Below, one piece after another: positions 25,368-33,746 of a stretch of DNA of 64,000 bases. This DNA is from Steroidobacteraceae bacterium (lineage in GTDB: Bacteria; Pseudomonadota; Gammaproteobacteria; Steroidobacterales; Steroidobacteraceae). The notes under the pieces were generated by a model. That model had not been told where the DNA came from. It searched no databases and saw nothing but the letters and a program-made list of their open reading frames with translations. The stretch covers positions 75,911 to 139,910 of the forward strand of contig JABAQU010000019.1 in NCBI GenBank assembly GCA_019187185.1, read 5' to 3'. Every line of letters starts with the position of its first letter. Positions within the stretch are counted from its first letter, which is position 1. A program made the position numbers and the translations under genes.

Positions 25368-26642
25368 GTGCGCATCGCGAAATGGGTCACGATCGTCCTC
25401 GGCGGGCTCGCGGCGCTCGCCGTGCTCGCCGGCGTCGTGCTCACGCAGGTCATCGACCCGAACCGCTTTCGCGGTGCGATCGAGCGGCAGGTAACGGCGA
25501 CCACCGGGCGCGAGTTCCACCTGCAGGGCGACATCGAGCTGTCGTTTTTTCCGTGGCTCGCCCTGACGACGGGCGCGGCGGAACTGCAGTCCCCGCACGG
25601 TTTTCCGGAGCGCGCGTTCCTGCGCTGGCGCGCCGCCCACGTCGGCGTGCGGCTCGTGCCGCTGCTGCGCGATCAGCTGGTTGTCGATCGCATTCGCATC
25701 GACGGGCTCGATGCGCGCCTCGTGCGCACCGTCGACGGCCGCACGAACTGGTCCTTCGACACGGGCACGCCGCAGGCGACGCCCTCCGCCGCAGGCACGG
25801 AGAAGCTTGCGGACATCGCGGGCGTCGAACTGCGCGATGCGCACGTGATCTACGACGACCTCGCGGCGGCGCGGTCGCTCGTCGCGGACGTGCGCCGTCT
25901 CGAGGTCGCGCCGATCCGGCGGGGTGCGCCGATGCGGGTCGAACTCGAGGCGGCACTCGCGGAGGCGAAGCACGCCGAGCGGGCCGCGATCCGCCTCGCA
26001 CTGCGCGTGACGCCCGGGCCGTCGCTCACGATCGACGACACGACGCTGACCGGAACGCTGCGCGATGGCCGCTTCGGCGGGACCGGTGTCCCGCTCGGAT
26101 TCACCGCGCCTCGTGTCCGCTATGACGCCACGGCGGCATCGGTCGACGTCCCCGAGTGGCGCCTGCGATTCGATGACGCGACGCTCGACGGCGCCGTCGA
26201 AGCCACGTTCGGCGCAGCGACGAGCGCGCGGGGCCGCGTATCCCTCGCGCCGGTGTCGCTGCGCGCGACGCTGGCGGCGGCGGGCATCACACTGCCGCCG
26301 ACACGGGATGCGCGCGCCTATGCGCACGTCGAACTCGGCGCCGGATTCAGCCTGTCGGGCGCGGCGTGGACCATCGAGCCGCTGACGATACGTCTCGACG
26401 ACACGCGCCTCGCGGGAAGCGTCACGCGTGGCGCCGGTGATGCGGACACGATCCGCTTTGCGCTGCATGGCGATCGCATCGACCTCGACCGCTACCTGAA
26501 GCCCGAAGGCACGCCGAGCGAGCCGTTCGTGCTGCCGACGGAGGCACTGAAGGCGCTGCGCGTCGCGGGCACGCTCGACATCGACGAGGCGACGCTCGAG
26601 GGCGTGCAGATGAAAGGCGTGCAGCTCGGTGCGGGGCCATGA
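25368..26642 (+). CDS. AsmA-family protein, apparently shortened
   Basis: The 424-residue protein has a membrane anchor (WVTIVLGGLAALAVLAGVVL) and the AsmA N-domain with IDPNRFRGAIERQV, TGREFHLQGDIELSFFPWL and VVDRIRIDGLDARLVRT. AsmA-like proteins shuttle or buffer lipids between the membranes. Family members are usually 600-700 residues with a second conserved beta domain; here the frame ends at LGAGP just where the C-terminal AsmA region would begin. MutY starts immediately after. A GTG start is required. Either a compact natural variant, an in-frame deletion or a frameshift could explain the end; the sequence cannot decide. It is nine bases behind the DUF4097 gene. Confidence 0.88.
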   Translation: MRIAKWVTIVLGGLAALAVLAGVVLTQVIDPNRFRGAIERQVTATTGREFHLQGDIELSFFPWLALTTGAAELQSPHGFPERAFLRWRAAHVGVRLVPLLRDQLVVDRIRIDGLDARLVRTVDGRTNWSFDTGTPQATPSAAGTEKLADIAGVELRDAHVIYDDLAAARSLVADVRRLEVAPIRRGAPMRVELEAALAEAKHAERAAIRLALRVTPGPSLTIDDTTLTGTLRDGRFGGTGVPLGFTAPRVRYDATAASVDVPEWRLRFDDATLDGAVEATFGAATSARGRVSLAPVSLRATLAAAGITLPPTRDARAYAHVELGAGFSLSGAAWTIEPLTIRLDDTRLAGSVTRGAGDADTIRFALHGDRIDLDRYLKPEGTPSEPFVLPTEALKALRVAGTLDIDEATLEGVQMKGVQLGAGP

Positions 26643-26646
26643 CGGC

Positions 26647-27717
26647 GTGGAGCGCGCGTTGAGCGCGCTCGCCACGCCGCTCGTCGCCTGGCATCGCGCG
26701 CACGGGCGCCACGACCTGCCCTGGCAGCAGGACCGCTCGCCCTACCGCGTGTGGATATCGGAGATCATGCTGCAGCAGACGCAGGTGGCGACGGTGATCC
26801 CGTACTTCCAGCGCTTCATGCAACGCTTCCCGGACGTTGTCGCGCTCGCGGCGGCGTCGCTCGACGACGTGCTGCATCACTGGTCGGGCCTCGGCTATTA
26901 CGCGCGCGCGCGGCACCTGCACCTGGCGGCACAGCGCGTGCGCGACGAGTTCGGCGGCGTGTTTCCCGAATCGTTCGCGGCGCTCGTGGGCCTGCCGGGC
27001 ATCGGCCGCTCCACCGCGGGCGCGATCCTCGCGCTGTCGCGCGACGCGCGCTACCCGATACTCGACGGCAACGTGAAGCGCGTCCTCGCGCGCCGCTTCG
27101 GTGTCACCGGGTCGCCGGGCGCGAGCGCCGTCCAGCAGCGACTGTGGGCCATCGCGGAAGCAGAGACGCCGGAGGTCGACATCGCGGAGTACACGCAGGC
27201 GATCATGGATCTCGGCGCCACGGTCTGCGTGCGCACGCGGCCGCTGTGCCCGGTGTGTCCGTTGCGCGCCGACTGCAATGCGTACCGCACCCATCGCCAG
27301 CACCTGATCCCCGCGCCGCGGCGGCGCGCGCGCGCGGCGCGGCGGGTGCGCGCGGTCGTAATGCTGGTCGCGCAGCGCGACGACGGCGCCGTACTGCTCG
27401 AGCGGCGGCCGCCGGAGGGCATCTGGGGCGGCCTCTGGTGCCTGCCGGAGTTCGCCTCGGAAAGCGCGGCGCGCAGCTTCGCGGCATCCGAGCTGCGCGG
27501 GGCGGAAGTCGACGCGCAACCGCTCGCCGAGCGGCCGCACGCCTTCACGCACTTCGATCTCGTCATCACGCCGCTGCTCGCGCGCTGTCGCGGGCACGAT
27601 CGTGTCGCGGAGGCCGGCGCCGACGGCAGCGAACGCCTCATCTGGTATGACAGGCGCATGCCGGCGCGGGTAGGATTGCCGGCCCCCGTACGAGAGATCC
27701 TCGAAAGCCTGGCATGA
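26647..27717 (+). CDS. mutY: Adenine DNA glycosylase MutY
   Basis: MutY removes adenine mispaired with 8-oxoguanine. The protein (about 356 residues, as in E. coli) shows the catalytic region [12 protein letters not shown], the helix-hairpin-helix [15 protein letters not shown], the catalytic aspartate in [12 protein letters not shown], and the [4Fe-4S] ligands in [17 protein letters not shown] (C-x6-C-x2-C-x5-C). A C-terminal NUDIX-like 8-oxoguanine recognition domain has the [13 protein letters not shown] segment. The GTG at 26647 matches the family's N-terminal length; a GTG at 26629 is an alternative that overlaps the AsmA stop. asmA-mutY-yggX order is common in Gammaproteobacteria. It overlaps yggX by ATGA. 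Confidence 0.96.
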   Translation: MERALSALATPLVAWHRAHGRHDLPWQQDRSPYRVWISEIMLQQTQVATVIPYFQRFMQRFPDVVALAAASLDDVLHHWSGLGYYARARHLHLAAQRVRDEFGGVFPESFAALVGLPGIGRSTAGAILALSRDARYPILDGNVKRVLARRFGVTGSPGASAVQQRLWAIAEAETPEVDIAEYTQAIMDLGATVCVRTRPLCPVCPLRADCNAYRTHRQHLIPAPRRRARAARRVRAVVMLVAQRDDGAVLLERRPPEGIWGGLWCLPEFASESAARSFAASELRGAEVDAQPLAERPHAFTHFDLVITPLLARCRGHDRVAEAGADGSERLIWYDRRMPARVGLPAPVREILESLA

Positions 27718-27980
27718 GCCGAACCGTCCACTGCGTGTTGCTGAAGAAGGAAGCCCCCGGACTCGATCGCGCACCGTATCCCGGTCCGCTCGGGGAACGC
27801 ATCTACGCGCACGTCTCGCAGGAGGCGTGGGCCCGGTGGGTCGGGCACCAGACGATGCTGATCAACGAGTACCGGCTGACGCCGGTCGACCCGAAGGCGC
27901 GCAAGTTCCTCGAGCAGGAGATGGAGAAATTCTTCTTCGGCGCCGGGTCGGATCTGCCCGAGGACTATCGTCCCGGGTAG
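27714..27980 (+). CDS. yggX: Fe(2+)-trafficking / oxidative-damage protection protein YggX
   Basis: The 88-residue protein matches the small YggX family: [20 protein letters not shown] with the single conserved cysteine at residue 7, then [22 protein letters not shown] and the C-terminal [11 protein letters not shown]. YggX limits oxidative damage to Fe-S proteins such as MutY, and its gene is adjacent to mutY in many Gammaproteobacteria. Here the ATGA overlap with mutY supports a single transcript. The gene is complete and unremarkable. Confidence 0.95.
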   Translation: MSRTVHCVLLKKEAPGLDRAPYPGPLGERIYAHVSQEAWARWVGHQTMLINEYRLTPVDPKARKFLEQEMEKFFFGAGSDLPEDYRPG

Positions 27981-27991
27981 TGGAGGCCGCC

Positions 27992-28651
27992 ATGTCGCTG
28001 ACGCTGTTCGGGCATCCCTTTTCGTCCTACTGCCAGAAGGTGATCGTCGCGTTGTACGAGAACGCGACGCCATTCGACCTGCGCCTCGTGTGGAACGGCG
28101 ATGCGGCGACCGACGCGCAGTTCGCGTCGCTGTGGCCGATGAAGCGCATGCCGGTCCTCGTCGATGCGGGCCGCACGGTGACCGAATCGACCGTGATCAT
28201 CGAGTACCTCGGGCAGCACCATCCCGGGCCCGTGGCGCTGATCCCGCCCGATGCGCGCGCGGCGCTCGACGTGCGCCATATGGACCGCGTCTTCGACAGC
28301 TACGTGATGACGCCGATGCAGAAAATCGTCTTCGATCACATCCGCCCGGCGGATGCGCGCGACCCGGCAGGTGTCGCCGACGCGCACGCGCTGCTGGAAA
28401 CCGCCTACGGCTGGCTCGATGCCGCGTTGCGTGGCCGCGAGTGGGCCGCCGGGAGTGCCTTCACGCTCGCCGATTGCGCCGCCGCGCCGTCGCTTTTCTA
28501 TGCCGACTGGGTGCACCCGATCGCCGCATCACACGCGAACCTGCGCGCGTATCGCGCGCGGCTGCTCGCGCGGCCGTCGTTCGCGCGCGCGGTGGACGAA
28601 GGGCGGCCGTACCGGAAGCTCTTTCCGCCCGGGGCACCGGACAGGGACTGA
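27992..28651 (+). CDS. Glutathione S-transferase family protein
   Basis: The 219-residue protein has a thioredoxin-fold N-domain beginning LTLFGHPFSSYCQKVIVALY, with a Ser/Cys active-site pattern like that of bacterial zeta/omega-like GSTs, and the conserved TESTVIIEYLGQHHPG. The C-terminal helical domain contains AAGSAFTLADCAAAPSLFY. The ATG is preceded by TGGAGG. It follows yggX by 11 bases on the same strand and may belong to the mutY-yggX oxidative-stress transcript. It is not closely similar to the GST at 6857-7462. The substrate is not inferable. Confidence 0.92.
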   Translation: MSLTLFGHPFSSYCQKVIVALYENATPFDLRLVWNGDAATDAQFASLWPMKRMPVLVDAGRTVTESTVIIEYLGQHHPGPVALIPPDARAALDVRHMDRVFDSYVMTPMQKIVFDHIRPADARDPAGVADAHALLETAYGWLDAALRGREWAAGSAFTLADCAAAPSLFYADWVHPIAASHANLRAYRARLLARPSFARAVDEGRPYRKLFPPGAPDRD

Positions 28652-28682
28652 AGAGCGGGCCTGTCGTCTGTGGCCCCGTCCC

Positions 28683-29228
28683 TCACACTCCCATCGGCCG
28701 GCGCTGGTTCCGGAAGCGCTTGATGCGAAATCCCGCCAGGATCAGTACGACGCCGATCGCAATCGCGAACGCGCCGATCAGCGTGACGATCGCGAGCGCG
28801 CCTGCGGCGGGATTGCGCAGTACGAGCACGCCGAACACGATGCTGATCGCGCCAGTGAGGGCGAGCCACCATTCGAAGTTGATTACATGGCGGAACTTGA
28901 TCGCCGCATAGATCTCGAGCAGGCCGCGCGCGATCGCCCATACTGCGATGACGATCAGGATCGAAAGCGTGGCGATGCCCGGCGCGGCCACGGCCGCGAT
29001 GCCGGCGACCACGCTGACGAGCCCGCCCCAGAACGGCCAACCCCAGTTCCTTGCGCCCGAGGCATAGTAGATTGAAAGTGCGCCGTCGATGATCCAGTAG
29101 GCGGCAATCAGCGCGAGGAAGACGAGGACGCCCATCGCGGGCCATAGCAGTACAAGAACCCCAAACAAGATAGCGACGATGCCGCGCACGAGCGGCACCC
29201 ACCAGTAGTCGAGCAGGGTTTTCTCCAT
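28683..29228 (-). CDS. HdeD-family (DUF308) membrane protein
   Basis: The 181-residue protein has six hydrophobic helices arranged as three repeats of the DUF308 hairpin: WWVPLVRGIVAILFGVLVLLW; FLALIAAYWIIDGALSIYYA; FWGGLVSVVAGIAAVAAPG. HdeD proteins are linked to acid and membrane stress in enteric bacteria. The gene converges on the GST gene with a 31-base gap and stands alone on the minus strand. Its C-terminus is basic (FRIKRFRNQRRP). The family is clear but the exact function is unknown. Confidence 0.9.
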   Translation of the reverse strand: MEKTLLDYWWVPLVRGIVAILFGVLVLLWPAMGVLVFLALIAAYWIIDGALSIYYASGARNWGWPFWGGLVSVVAGIAAVAAPGIATLSILIVIAVWAIARGLLEIYAAIKFRHVINFEWWLALTGAISIVFGVLVLRNPAAGALAIVTLIGAFAIAIGVVLILAGFRIKRFRNQRRPMGV

Positions 29229-29336
29229 GGCGGCGATGCTCCCCGTTGCGATGGCCCAAAGTGCACGGTAGCTTGTACTGGATGGCAGGCTACTGCAATC
29301 GCGCCCGCTGAATCAATGACTTGGCTCGATGGGCGC

Positions 29337-29365
29337 TTGACGCCCCGGCGCGCCGCGGCTCTAAT
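29337..29365 (+). promoter_or_regulatory. Sigma-70 promoter of tRNA-Phe
   Basis: TTGACG (29337-29342) and TCTAAT (29360-29365) are separated by exactly 17 bases and lie 20 bases before the mature tRNA. The G+C-rich stretch just after the -10 is typical of a stringently controlled promoter. This is a good consensus match in a genome where such matches are uncommon. Confidence 0.7.
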
Positions 29366-29385
29366 ACGCGGCCCTCCCCAACGGC

Positions 29386-29461
<76 letters not shown>

Positions 29462-29576
29462 CTTAAAACAGGTCCTTACCGAGCACATCGGTAACGGTTC
29501 ATTGCGGGCACATGGGTAACACTTTTGCGCCGAAGGGATGCCCGGCGCCGATTGAAACCCCTCATTGTCCACGATA

Positions 29577-29596
29577 TAGTCAGACCAGTCTGACTA
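29577..29596. promoter_or_regulatory. Palindromic operator candidate of the toxin-antitoxin operon
   Basis: TAGTCAGAC-CA-GTCTGACTA is a palindrome with perfect 9-base arms, ending 12 bases before the antitoxin ATG. Phd/YefM antitoxins repress their own operon by binding such palindromes, so this is a natural autoregulatory site. The flanks are less G+C-rich than neighbouring genes. Confidence 0.65.
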
Positions 29597-29608
29597 GATG
29601 GTGGCACC

Positions 29609-29857
29609 ATGCGCAACTGGCAATTGCAGGACGCCAAGGCCCGGCTGTCGGAGCTCGTGAAGAAGGCGGTGCAGGAGGGTCCCCAGCACATCACGTTGCA
29701 CGGCGAGCCGGCGGCCGTCGTGCTGTCCGAGGCCGAGTATCGACGTCTCAGGAAGCGGCCGGCGCGCTTCATCGACTTCATCCGCGGCTCACCGCTCCGG
29801 GGTGTGGACCTCGACCTGGGGCGCGATCGCAGCCCGTCGCGTGATGTCCGCCTGTGA
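29609..29857 (+). CDS. Phd/YefM-family antitoxin
   Basis: The 82-residue protein has the Phd fold start WQLQDAKARLSELVKKAVQE and HGEPAAVVLSEAEYRRL, the usual DNA-binding N-domain (about 1-55). A short C-terminal toxin-binding tail (RFIDFIRGSPLRGVDLDLGR) follows. It is preceded by a palindrome at 29577-29596. It overlaps the toxin gene by GTGA. The pair is a type II module: the antitoxin neutralises the PIN-domain nuclease and represses transcription. It sits 147 bases after tRNA-Phe. Confidence 0.92.
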   Translation: MRNWQLQDAKARLSELVKKAVQEGPQHITLHGEPAAVVLSEAEYRRLRKRPARFIDFIRGSPLRGVDLDLGRDRSPSRDVRL

Positions 29858-30273
29858 GTTATCTCGTCGACACCAACGTCATCTCCGAACTCGTGCGCCC
29901 GAAGCCGGCGCCGGCCGTTGTGGCATGGTTCGAGGGAGTCGCGGACGAAGCGCTGCACCTCAGCGTGCTCACGCTCGGCGAACTGCGCAGAGGTGTGGAG
30001 AAGCTCCCCGCGAGCAAGCGAAAGGAAAAGCTCCGCCACTGGCTTGAACAGGAATTGCCGGCCTGGTTCGGTGCGCGCCTGCTCCCGGTCGATGCCGCCG
30101 TGGCGGATGCCTGGGGGCGGCTGCAAGCGAACGCGGAACGGACGCTTCCCGCCGTGGACAGTCTCCTTGCGGCGACCGCGCTGCATCATCATTTGCGGCT
30201 GGTCACACGGAATACGGCGGACTTCGATGTACCGGGGCTGGAGACGATCAATCCCTGGTCGCGGGAGGCGTGA
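29854..30273 (+). CDS. VapC-like PIN-domain toxin
   Basis: The 139-residue PIN-fold protein starts SYLVDTNVISELVRPKPAP, with acidic residues D6 and E12. Further acidic residues occur in LPAVDSLLAATALHH and the late LVTRNTADFDVPGLETINPW. These four acidic positions form the Mg2+-dependent ribonuclease site in VapC toxins. The GTG start overlaps the antitoxin stop (GTGA), so the two are coupled. It is complete with all expected residues, hence probably active. Natural target RNA unknown; VapC nucleases often cut tRNA or rRNA. Confidence 0.92.
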   Translation: MSYLVDTNVISELVRPKPAPAVVAWFEGVADEALHLSVLTLGELRRGVEKLPASKRKEKLRHWLEQELPAWFGARLLPVDAAVADAWGRLQANAERTLPAVDSLLAATALHHHLRLVTRNTADFDVPGLETINPWSREA

Positions 30274-30284
30274 TCGTGCCGGCG

Positions 30285-30307
30285 TGGCTGCGGGCGGAAT
30301 GCAGCCA
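30285..30307. terminator. Weak hairpin between the toxin and hemerythrin genes
   Basis: TGGCTGC-N9-GCAGCCA gives a seven-pair stem in the 44-base gap between two convergent genes. There is no T tract, so a bidirectional terminator role is only possible. Confidence 0.35.
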
Positions 30308-30317
30308 TGGCCACCCA

Positions 30318-30779
30318 TCAGGCGAGCTCGCATCTCCAGCCCGCCGGGAGCGATGCCGCGGCGAGCGCGCCCATGAAGGCGGGGTCCGCGTCGGCGTGGC
30401 GGTCGGCGGCCGGGTAGAGGATGGTTTCCTCCTTCGGGTTGTGCATGTTGAGCAGCATCACCAGTTGCTCGCACGGCTCGCGCAGATCGTCCCCGGTGTC
30501 CGCGGCCTCACAGGCGGCGGCAAGGCGCTCGATCAATCGCCACATCTGGCCGTGCTCGCGCTTCATCACGAAGACCGGCATCGCGAGGCCCGCGCGCGCG
30601 AGCGGCGGGAACAGCACGGCCTCCTCGACGTGGATATGCGCGCGCAACAGCGCGAGCGCCGCGGCCAGTGCGTCGCGCGTCGCGGTGCCTGCGAGGAAAC
30701 CCTGCACGCCGGCGTCGATCGCATGGTGCTGGTCCTCGAGGTATGCGCCCGGGCGATCGGCCTTGCTGGAACTGTTCAT
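30318..30779 (-). CDS. Hemerythrin-domain protein
   Basis: The 153-residue four-helix protein shows the di-iron ligands of hemerythrin-like domains in order: LEDQHHAIDAG near residue 18, HIHVEEAVLFPPL near 48, KREHGQMWRLIE near 73, and MHNPKEETILYPAAD near 112. Such domains bind O2, NO or iron and often protect cells against nitrosative stress. The ATG overlaps the acetate kinase stop (ATGA), so it is the last gene of the cupin-methyltransferase-pta-ackA operon. The coupling suggests a low-oxygen or fermentation context, by inference. The family is firm; the ligand is not. Confidence 0.9.
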   Translation of the reverse strand: MNSSSKADRPGAYLEDQHHAIDAGVQGFLAGTATRDALAAALALLRAHIHVEEAVLFPPLARAGLAMPVFVMKREHGQMWRLIERLAAACEAADTGDDLREPCEQLVMLLNMHNPKEETILYPAADRHADADPAFMGALAAASLPAGWRCELA

Positions 30780-31966
30780 GGCAGCGGTCCCAGCAGTCGT
30801 GCCGCGTGCGACGCGGCGATCCACTCCTCGTTGGTGGGCTCGACGCCGATCGTCACCGCGCTGTCGCGACTCGAAATGACGGCCGCGTGGCACGCATTGG
30901 CCGTGGCATCCATGCGTACACCGAGATGGCGCAGGCCGTCGCAGACACGCGCCCGCAGTTCGGCATTGTGCTCGCCGATGCCGGCGGTGAACACCAGCAG
31001 GTCGAGACCGCCGAGCACGGCTGCGAGCGCGCCGACCTCGCGCACGATGCGGCGCACGTAGAGCGCGAGCGCGAGCGCCACGCGCTCGTTGCCCGACTCG
31101 AGCGGCAGCAGCTCGCGCGGATCGGACGAGACGCCGGAGACACCGAGCAGGCCCGAATCGTGGTACAGCATGTTCGCCACTTCTTCGAGCGTGAGCTTCT
31201 CGATCTGCATCAGGTAGATCACCGCGCCGGGATCGAGCGTGCCGCAGCGCGTGCCCATCATCAGGCCGTCGAGCGCCGAGAACCCCATGCTGGTGGCGAC
31301 ACTCGCGAGGTCTTGCATCGCGCACAGGCTCGCGCCGCTGCCGAGGTGGGCGACGATCGTGCGGCCCCGCGCCGTGTCGCCGTGGCGCTCGACGAGCGCG
31401 TGGCTCATGTAGTCGTACGACAGCCCGTGAAAGCCGTAGCGGCGAACGCCGCGCTCCCAGGCCGACCAGGGCAGCGCGAACATCTGCTCGACCGGGTCTT
31501 GCGTGCGGTGAAACGCCGTGTCGAAGCAGGCCACCTGTGGCACGTCGGGCGCGAGGCGGAAGAGCGAGTCGATCGCGTCCAGCGCAAACGGCTGGTGCAG
31601 CGGTGCGAGCGGCACATAGCTCCGAAGATCCGCCAGCACCTCTCCGTCGAGCCGCACCGGCTCGAAGTACTTGCTCCCGCCGTGCACGACCCGGTGCGCG
31701 ACCGCCGCGATGCGCCGCTCACCCCCGACGCGTGCGCGCACGCGCTCATGGATGTGCGCCAGCGCCGCGTCATACGGCCGCGCGGGATCCAGCGAGACCG
31801 GGGCCGGCGTGACACCGGTCTCGCCGAAGGTGGGGCGCGACCCGGTGATGCCGTCGACCTTGCCGTTCCACTCCGCCTTGCGCGTAAGCGGCCTGCAGCT
31901 CGCGTCGAACAATGCGAACTTGATGCTCGAGGAGCCGCAGTTGAGCACGAGGATCAGCGGGGTCAT
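30776..31966 (-). CDS. ackA: Acetate kinase
   Basis: The 396-residue enzyme has the ASKHA fold with LVLNCGSSSIKFALFD (residues 5-20), HRVVHGGSKYFEP, the adenosine/phosphate region VAHLGSGASLCA near 203, TRCGTLDPGAVIYL near 236 and FTAGIGEHNAELRAR near 326. It converts acetyl phosphate and ADP to acetate and ATP. It follows phosphotransacetylase by 15 bases and is coupled to a hemerythrin gene. Length and motifs are complete, so the pair should support acetate overflow or fermentation with substrate-level ATP. Confidence 0.96.
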   Translation of the reverse strand: MTPLILVLNCGSSSIKFALFDASCRPLTRKAEWNGKVDGITGSRPTFGETGVTPAPVSLDPARPYDAALAHIHERVRARVGGERRIAAVAHRVVHGGSKYFEPVRLDGEVLADLRSYVPLAPLHQPFALDAIDSLFRLAPDVPQVACFDTAFHRTQDPVEQMFALPWSAWERGVRRYGFHGLSYDYMSHALVERHGDTARGRTIVAHLGSGASLCAMQDLASVATSMGFSALDGLMMGTRCGTLDPGAVIYLMQIEKLTLEEVANMLYHDSGLLGVSGVSSDPRELLPLESGNERVALALALYVRRIVREVGALAAVLGGLDLLVFTAGIGEHNAELRARVCDGLRHLGVRMDATANACHAAVISSRDSAVTIGVEPTNEEWIAASHAARLLGPLP

Positions 31967-31981
31967 GGCGGGCCGGTGCGC

Positions 31982-32923
31982 TCAGGGCGGTGCGGTGCGA
32001 AAGCGATGGGCGAGCAGCAGCGCGATCGCGCACGAGGCGAGGCGGGTGCAGCGCGAATCCGCGCGGCTCGTCAGCACGATCGGCACGCGCGCGCCCATCA
32101 CGATGCCGGCGCTGTCGGCATGGCCCATGTACTCGAGTTGCTTCACCAGCATGTTGCCGCTCTCGAGGTCGGGCACCACGAGCACGTCGGCCTCGCCGGC
32201 CACGGCCGAGCGGATGCCCTTGACGCGCGCCGCCTCGGGCGAGACGGCGTTGTCGAAGGCGAGCGGTCCGTCGAGGAGCCCGCCGGTAATCTGGCCGCGA
32301 TCGGCCATCTTGCACAGTGCCGCGGCATCGAGCGTCGAGGGCATGCGCGGATTGACGGTCTCCACGGCGGCGAGGATCGCCACCTTCGGCAGCTCGACGC
32401 CGATCACGTGCGCGAGGTCGATCGCGTTGCGCACGATGTCGGCCTTCTCCTCGAGCGTGGGTGCGATGTTGACGGCCGCATCGGTGATGATGAAGGGCCG
32501 CGGGTAGGCCGCCGTTTCCATCACGAAGCAATGCGTGATGCGGCGCGCGGTGCGCAGCCCGGCATCCGACGCGACGATCGCACCGAGCAGTTCGTCCGTG
32601 TGCAGGCTGCCCTTCATCAGCGCTTCGACTCTGCCCTGGCAGGCGAGCTGCGCCGCGCGCGCGGCCGCCGCGTGGCTGTGCGGCACATCGACGATCTCGC
32701 AGCCCTCGAGGCTGATGCCTGCCTCCGCGGCGACCCGGCGCAGCTTCGACTCGGGTGCGACCAGCACCGGGGTGATCATGCCGGCTGCGCGCGCGTCCAT
32801 GGCGCCGCCGAGGCTGAGCGCATCGCAGGGATGCACGATCGCCATGCGCACGGGTTCCAGGCCCTGCACGTGGGCGATCAGGCGGTCGACGCCGCGCAAG
32901 CGTGTGGCGGGTGCGTCGGTCAT
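31982..32923 (-). CDS. pta: Phosphate acetyltransferase (short form, PTA/PTB family)
   Basis: The 313-residue protein resembles the C-terminal catalytic domain of phosphate acetyl/butaryltransferases. It shows GVDRLIAHVQGLEPVRMAIV, MKGSLHTDELLGAIV, RRITHCFVMETAAYPRPFII, VNPRMPSTLDAAALCKMADR and MLVKQLEYMGHADSAGIVMG. It transfers acetyl between CoA and phosphate, feeding acetate kinase. It lacks the long N-terminal regulatory domain of E. coli Pta, a form often paired with acetate kinase in operons. The ATG overlaps the methyltransferase stop (ATGA). A phosphotransbutyrylase activity cannot be excluded. The start at MTDAP is chosen by that overlap. Confidence 0.93.
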   Translation of the reverse strand: MTDAPATRLRGVDRLIAHVQGLEPVRMAIVHPCDALSLGGAMDARAAGMITPVLVAPESKLRRVAAEAGISLEGCEIVDVPHSHAAAARAAQLACQGRVEALMKGSLHTDELLGAIVASDAGLRTARRITHCFVMETAAYPRPFIITDAAVNIAPTLEEKADIVRNAIDLAHVIGVELPKVAILAAVETVNPRMPSTLDAAALCKMADRGQITGGLLDGPLAFDNAVSPEAARVKGIRSAVAGEADVLVVPDLESGNMLVKQLEYMGHADSAGIVMGARVPIVLTSRADSRCTRLASCAIALLLAHRFRTAPP

Positions 32924-33738
32924 CGGCGGGCGCTCCCGGCTCGAGCCGCGGTCGCAATCAGCGCCGGCACGACGAACTCGACGCCCGGGCCATGGCCGGT
33001 GAGCCACGGCCGCAGCGTCTCTTGGGCCGCGGCACGCAGGCGCTCGAACTGCGTGTCATCGAGCAGTCCGCCGAGGGTCCATACACAGGCATGCTCGGCC
33101 GCGACGAGGGCGTCGATCGACGCAAAGTGGACCGGGCGGTCGTGGCGCGTGACGTGTACCACTTCGAAACCCTCCGCCGAGCACAGCGCGGAGAGCCGTT
33201 CCGGATCGCCGAGTGTGAAGGGCGCCCGAAATGCCTCGGCCACCTCCGGGCCGAAGAGCCGATGAAGCAACTCTGCGAGCACGGCATAGCCCGGCGCGTG
33301 ATCGAGCGCATCCCACACGGCGATCGCGATACGTCCGCCGGGGCGCAATACGCGCCGCATCTCCCGCAGCGCCATGGTGCGATCCTCGAAGAACATCAGG
33401 CCAAACTGGCTGACGACGGCATCGAAGTGCTCGTCGGTGAATGGCAACTGCTCCGCGCGACCCTGTCGCCATTCGATCGCGGGGCCATTGCGTCGTGCAA
33501 CGGTCAGCATGTCGTCGTTCGCATCGAGCCCTGTGGCCGTGCCGCCGGGTTGCACGCGCTGCGCGGCTGCGCCGGTCAGCGCACCCGTTCCGCAAGCGAC
33601 GTCGAGCACGTGGTGCCCTGCGCGTACGCCGGCGGCGTCGAGCACGACCGGGCCCCATTGCCTGAAGAGCGCCGGCACGAAGAGGCGCTCATACACTTCC
33701 GCGGGCGCGGCCCGCGTGTGCGGATCACTGTGGACCAT
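32920..33738 (-). CDS. Class I SAM-dependent methyltransferase (UbiE-like)
   Basis: The 272-residue protein has motif I HVLDVACGTGALTGAAAQ near residue 40, LDANDDMLTVARR, the post-motif ALREMRRVLRPGGRIAIAVW near 125, and a helical C-domain. This is the pattern of methyltransferase-11 proteins of the UbiE/ArsM-like group. The substrate is not clear. It is part of a tight operon (upstream cupin stops 8 bases before its ATG; downstream pta overlaps by ATGA). The start is the ATG at 33738; an upstream in-frame extension is rejected because it runs through the cupin gene. Confidence 0.88.
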   Translation of the reverse strand: MVHSDPHTRAAPAEVYERLFVPALFRQWGPVVLDAAGVRAGHHVLDVACGTGALTGAAAQRVQPGGTATGLDANDDMLTVARRNGPAIEWRQGRAEQLPFTDEHFDAVVSQFGLMFFEDRTMALREMRRVLRPGGRIAIAVWDALDHAPGYAVLAELLHRLFGPEVAEAFRAPFTLGDPERLSALCSAEGFEVVHVTRHDRPVHFASIDALVAAEHACVWTLGGLLDDTQFERLRAAAQETLRPWLTGHGPGVEFVVPALIATAARAGSARR

Positions 33739-33746
33739 GGCACACC

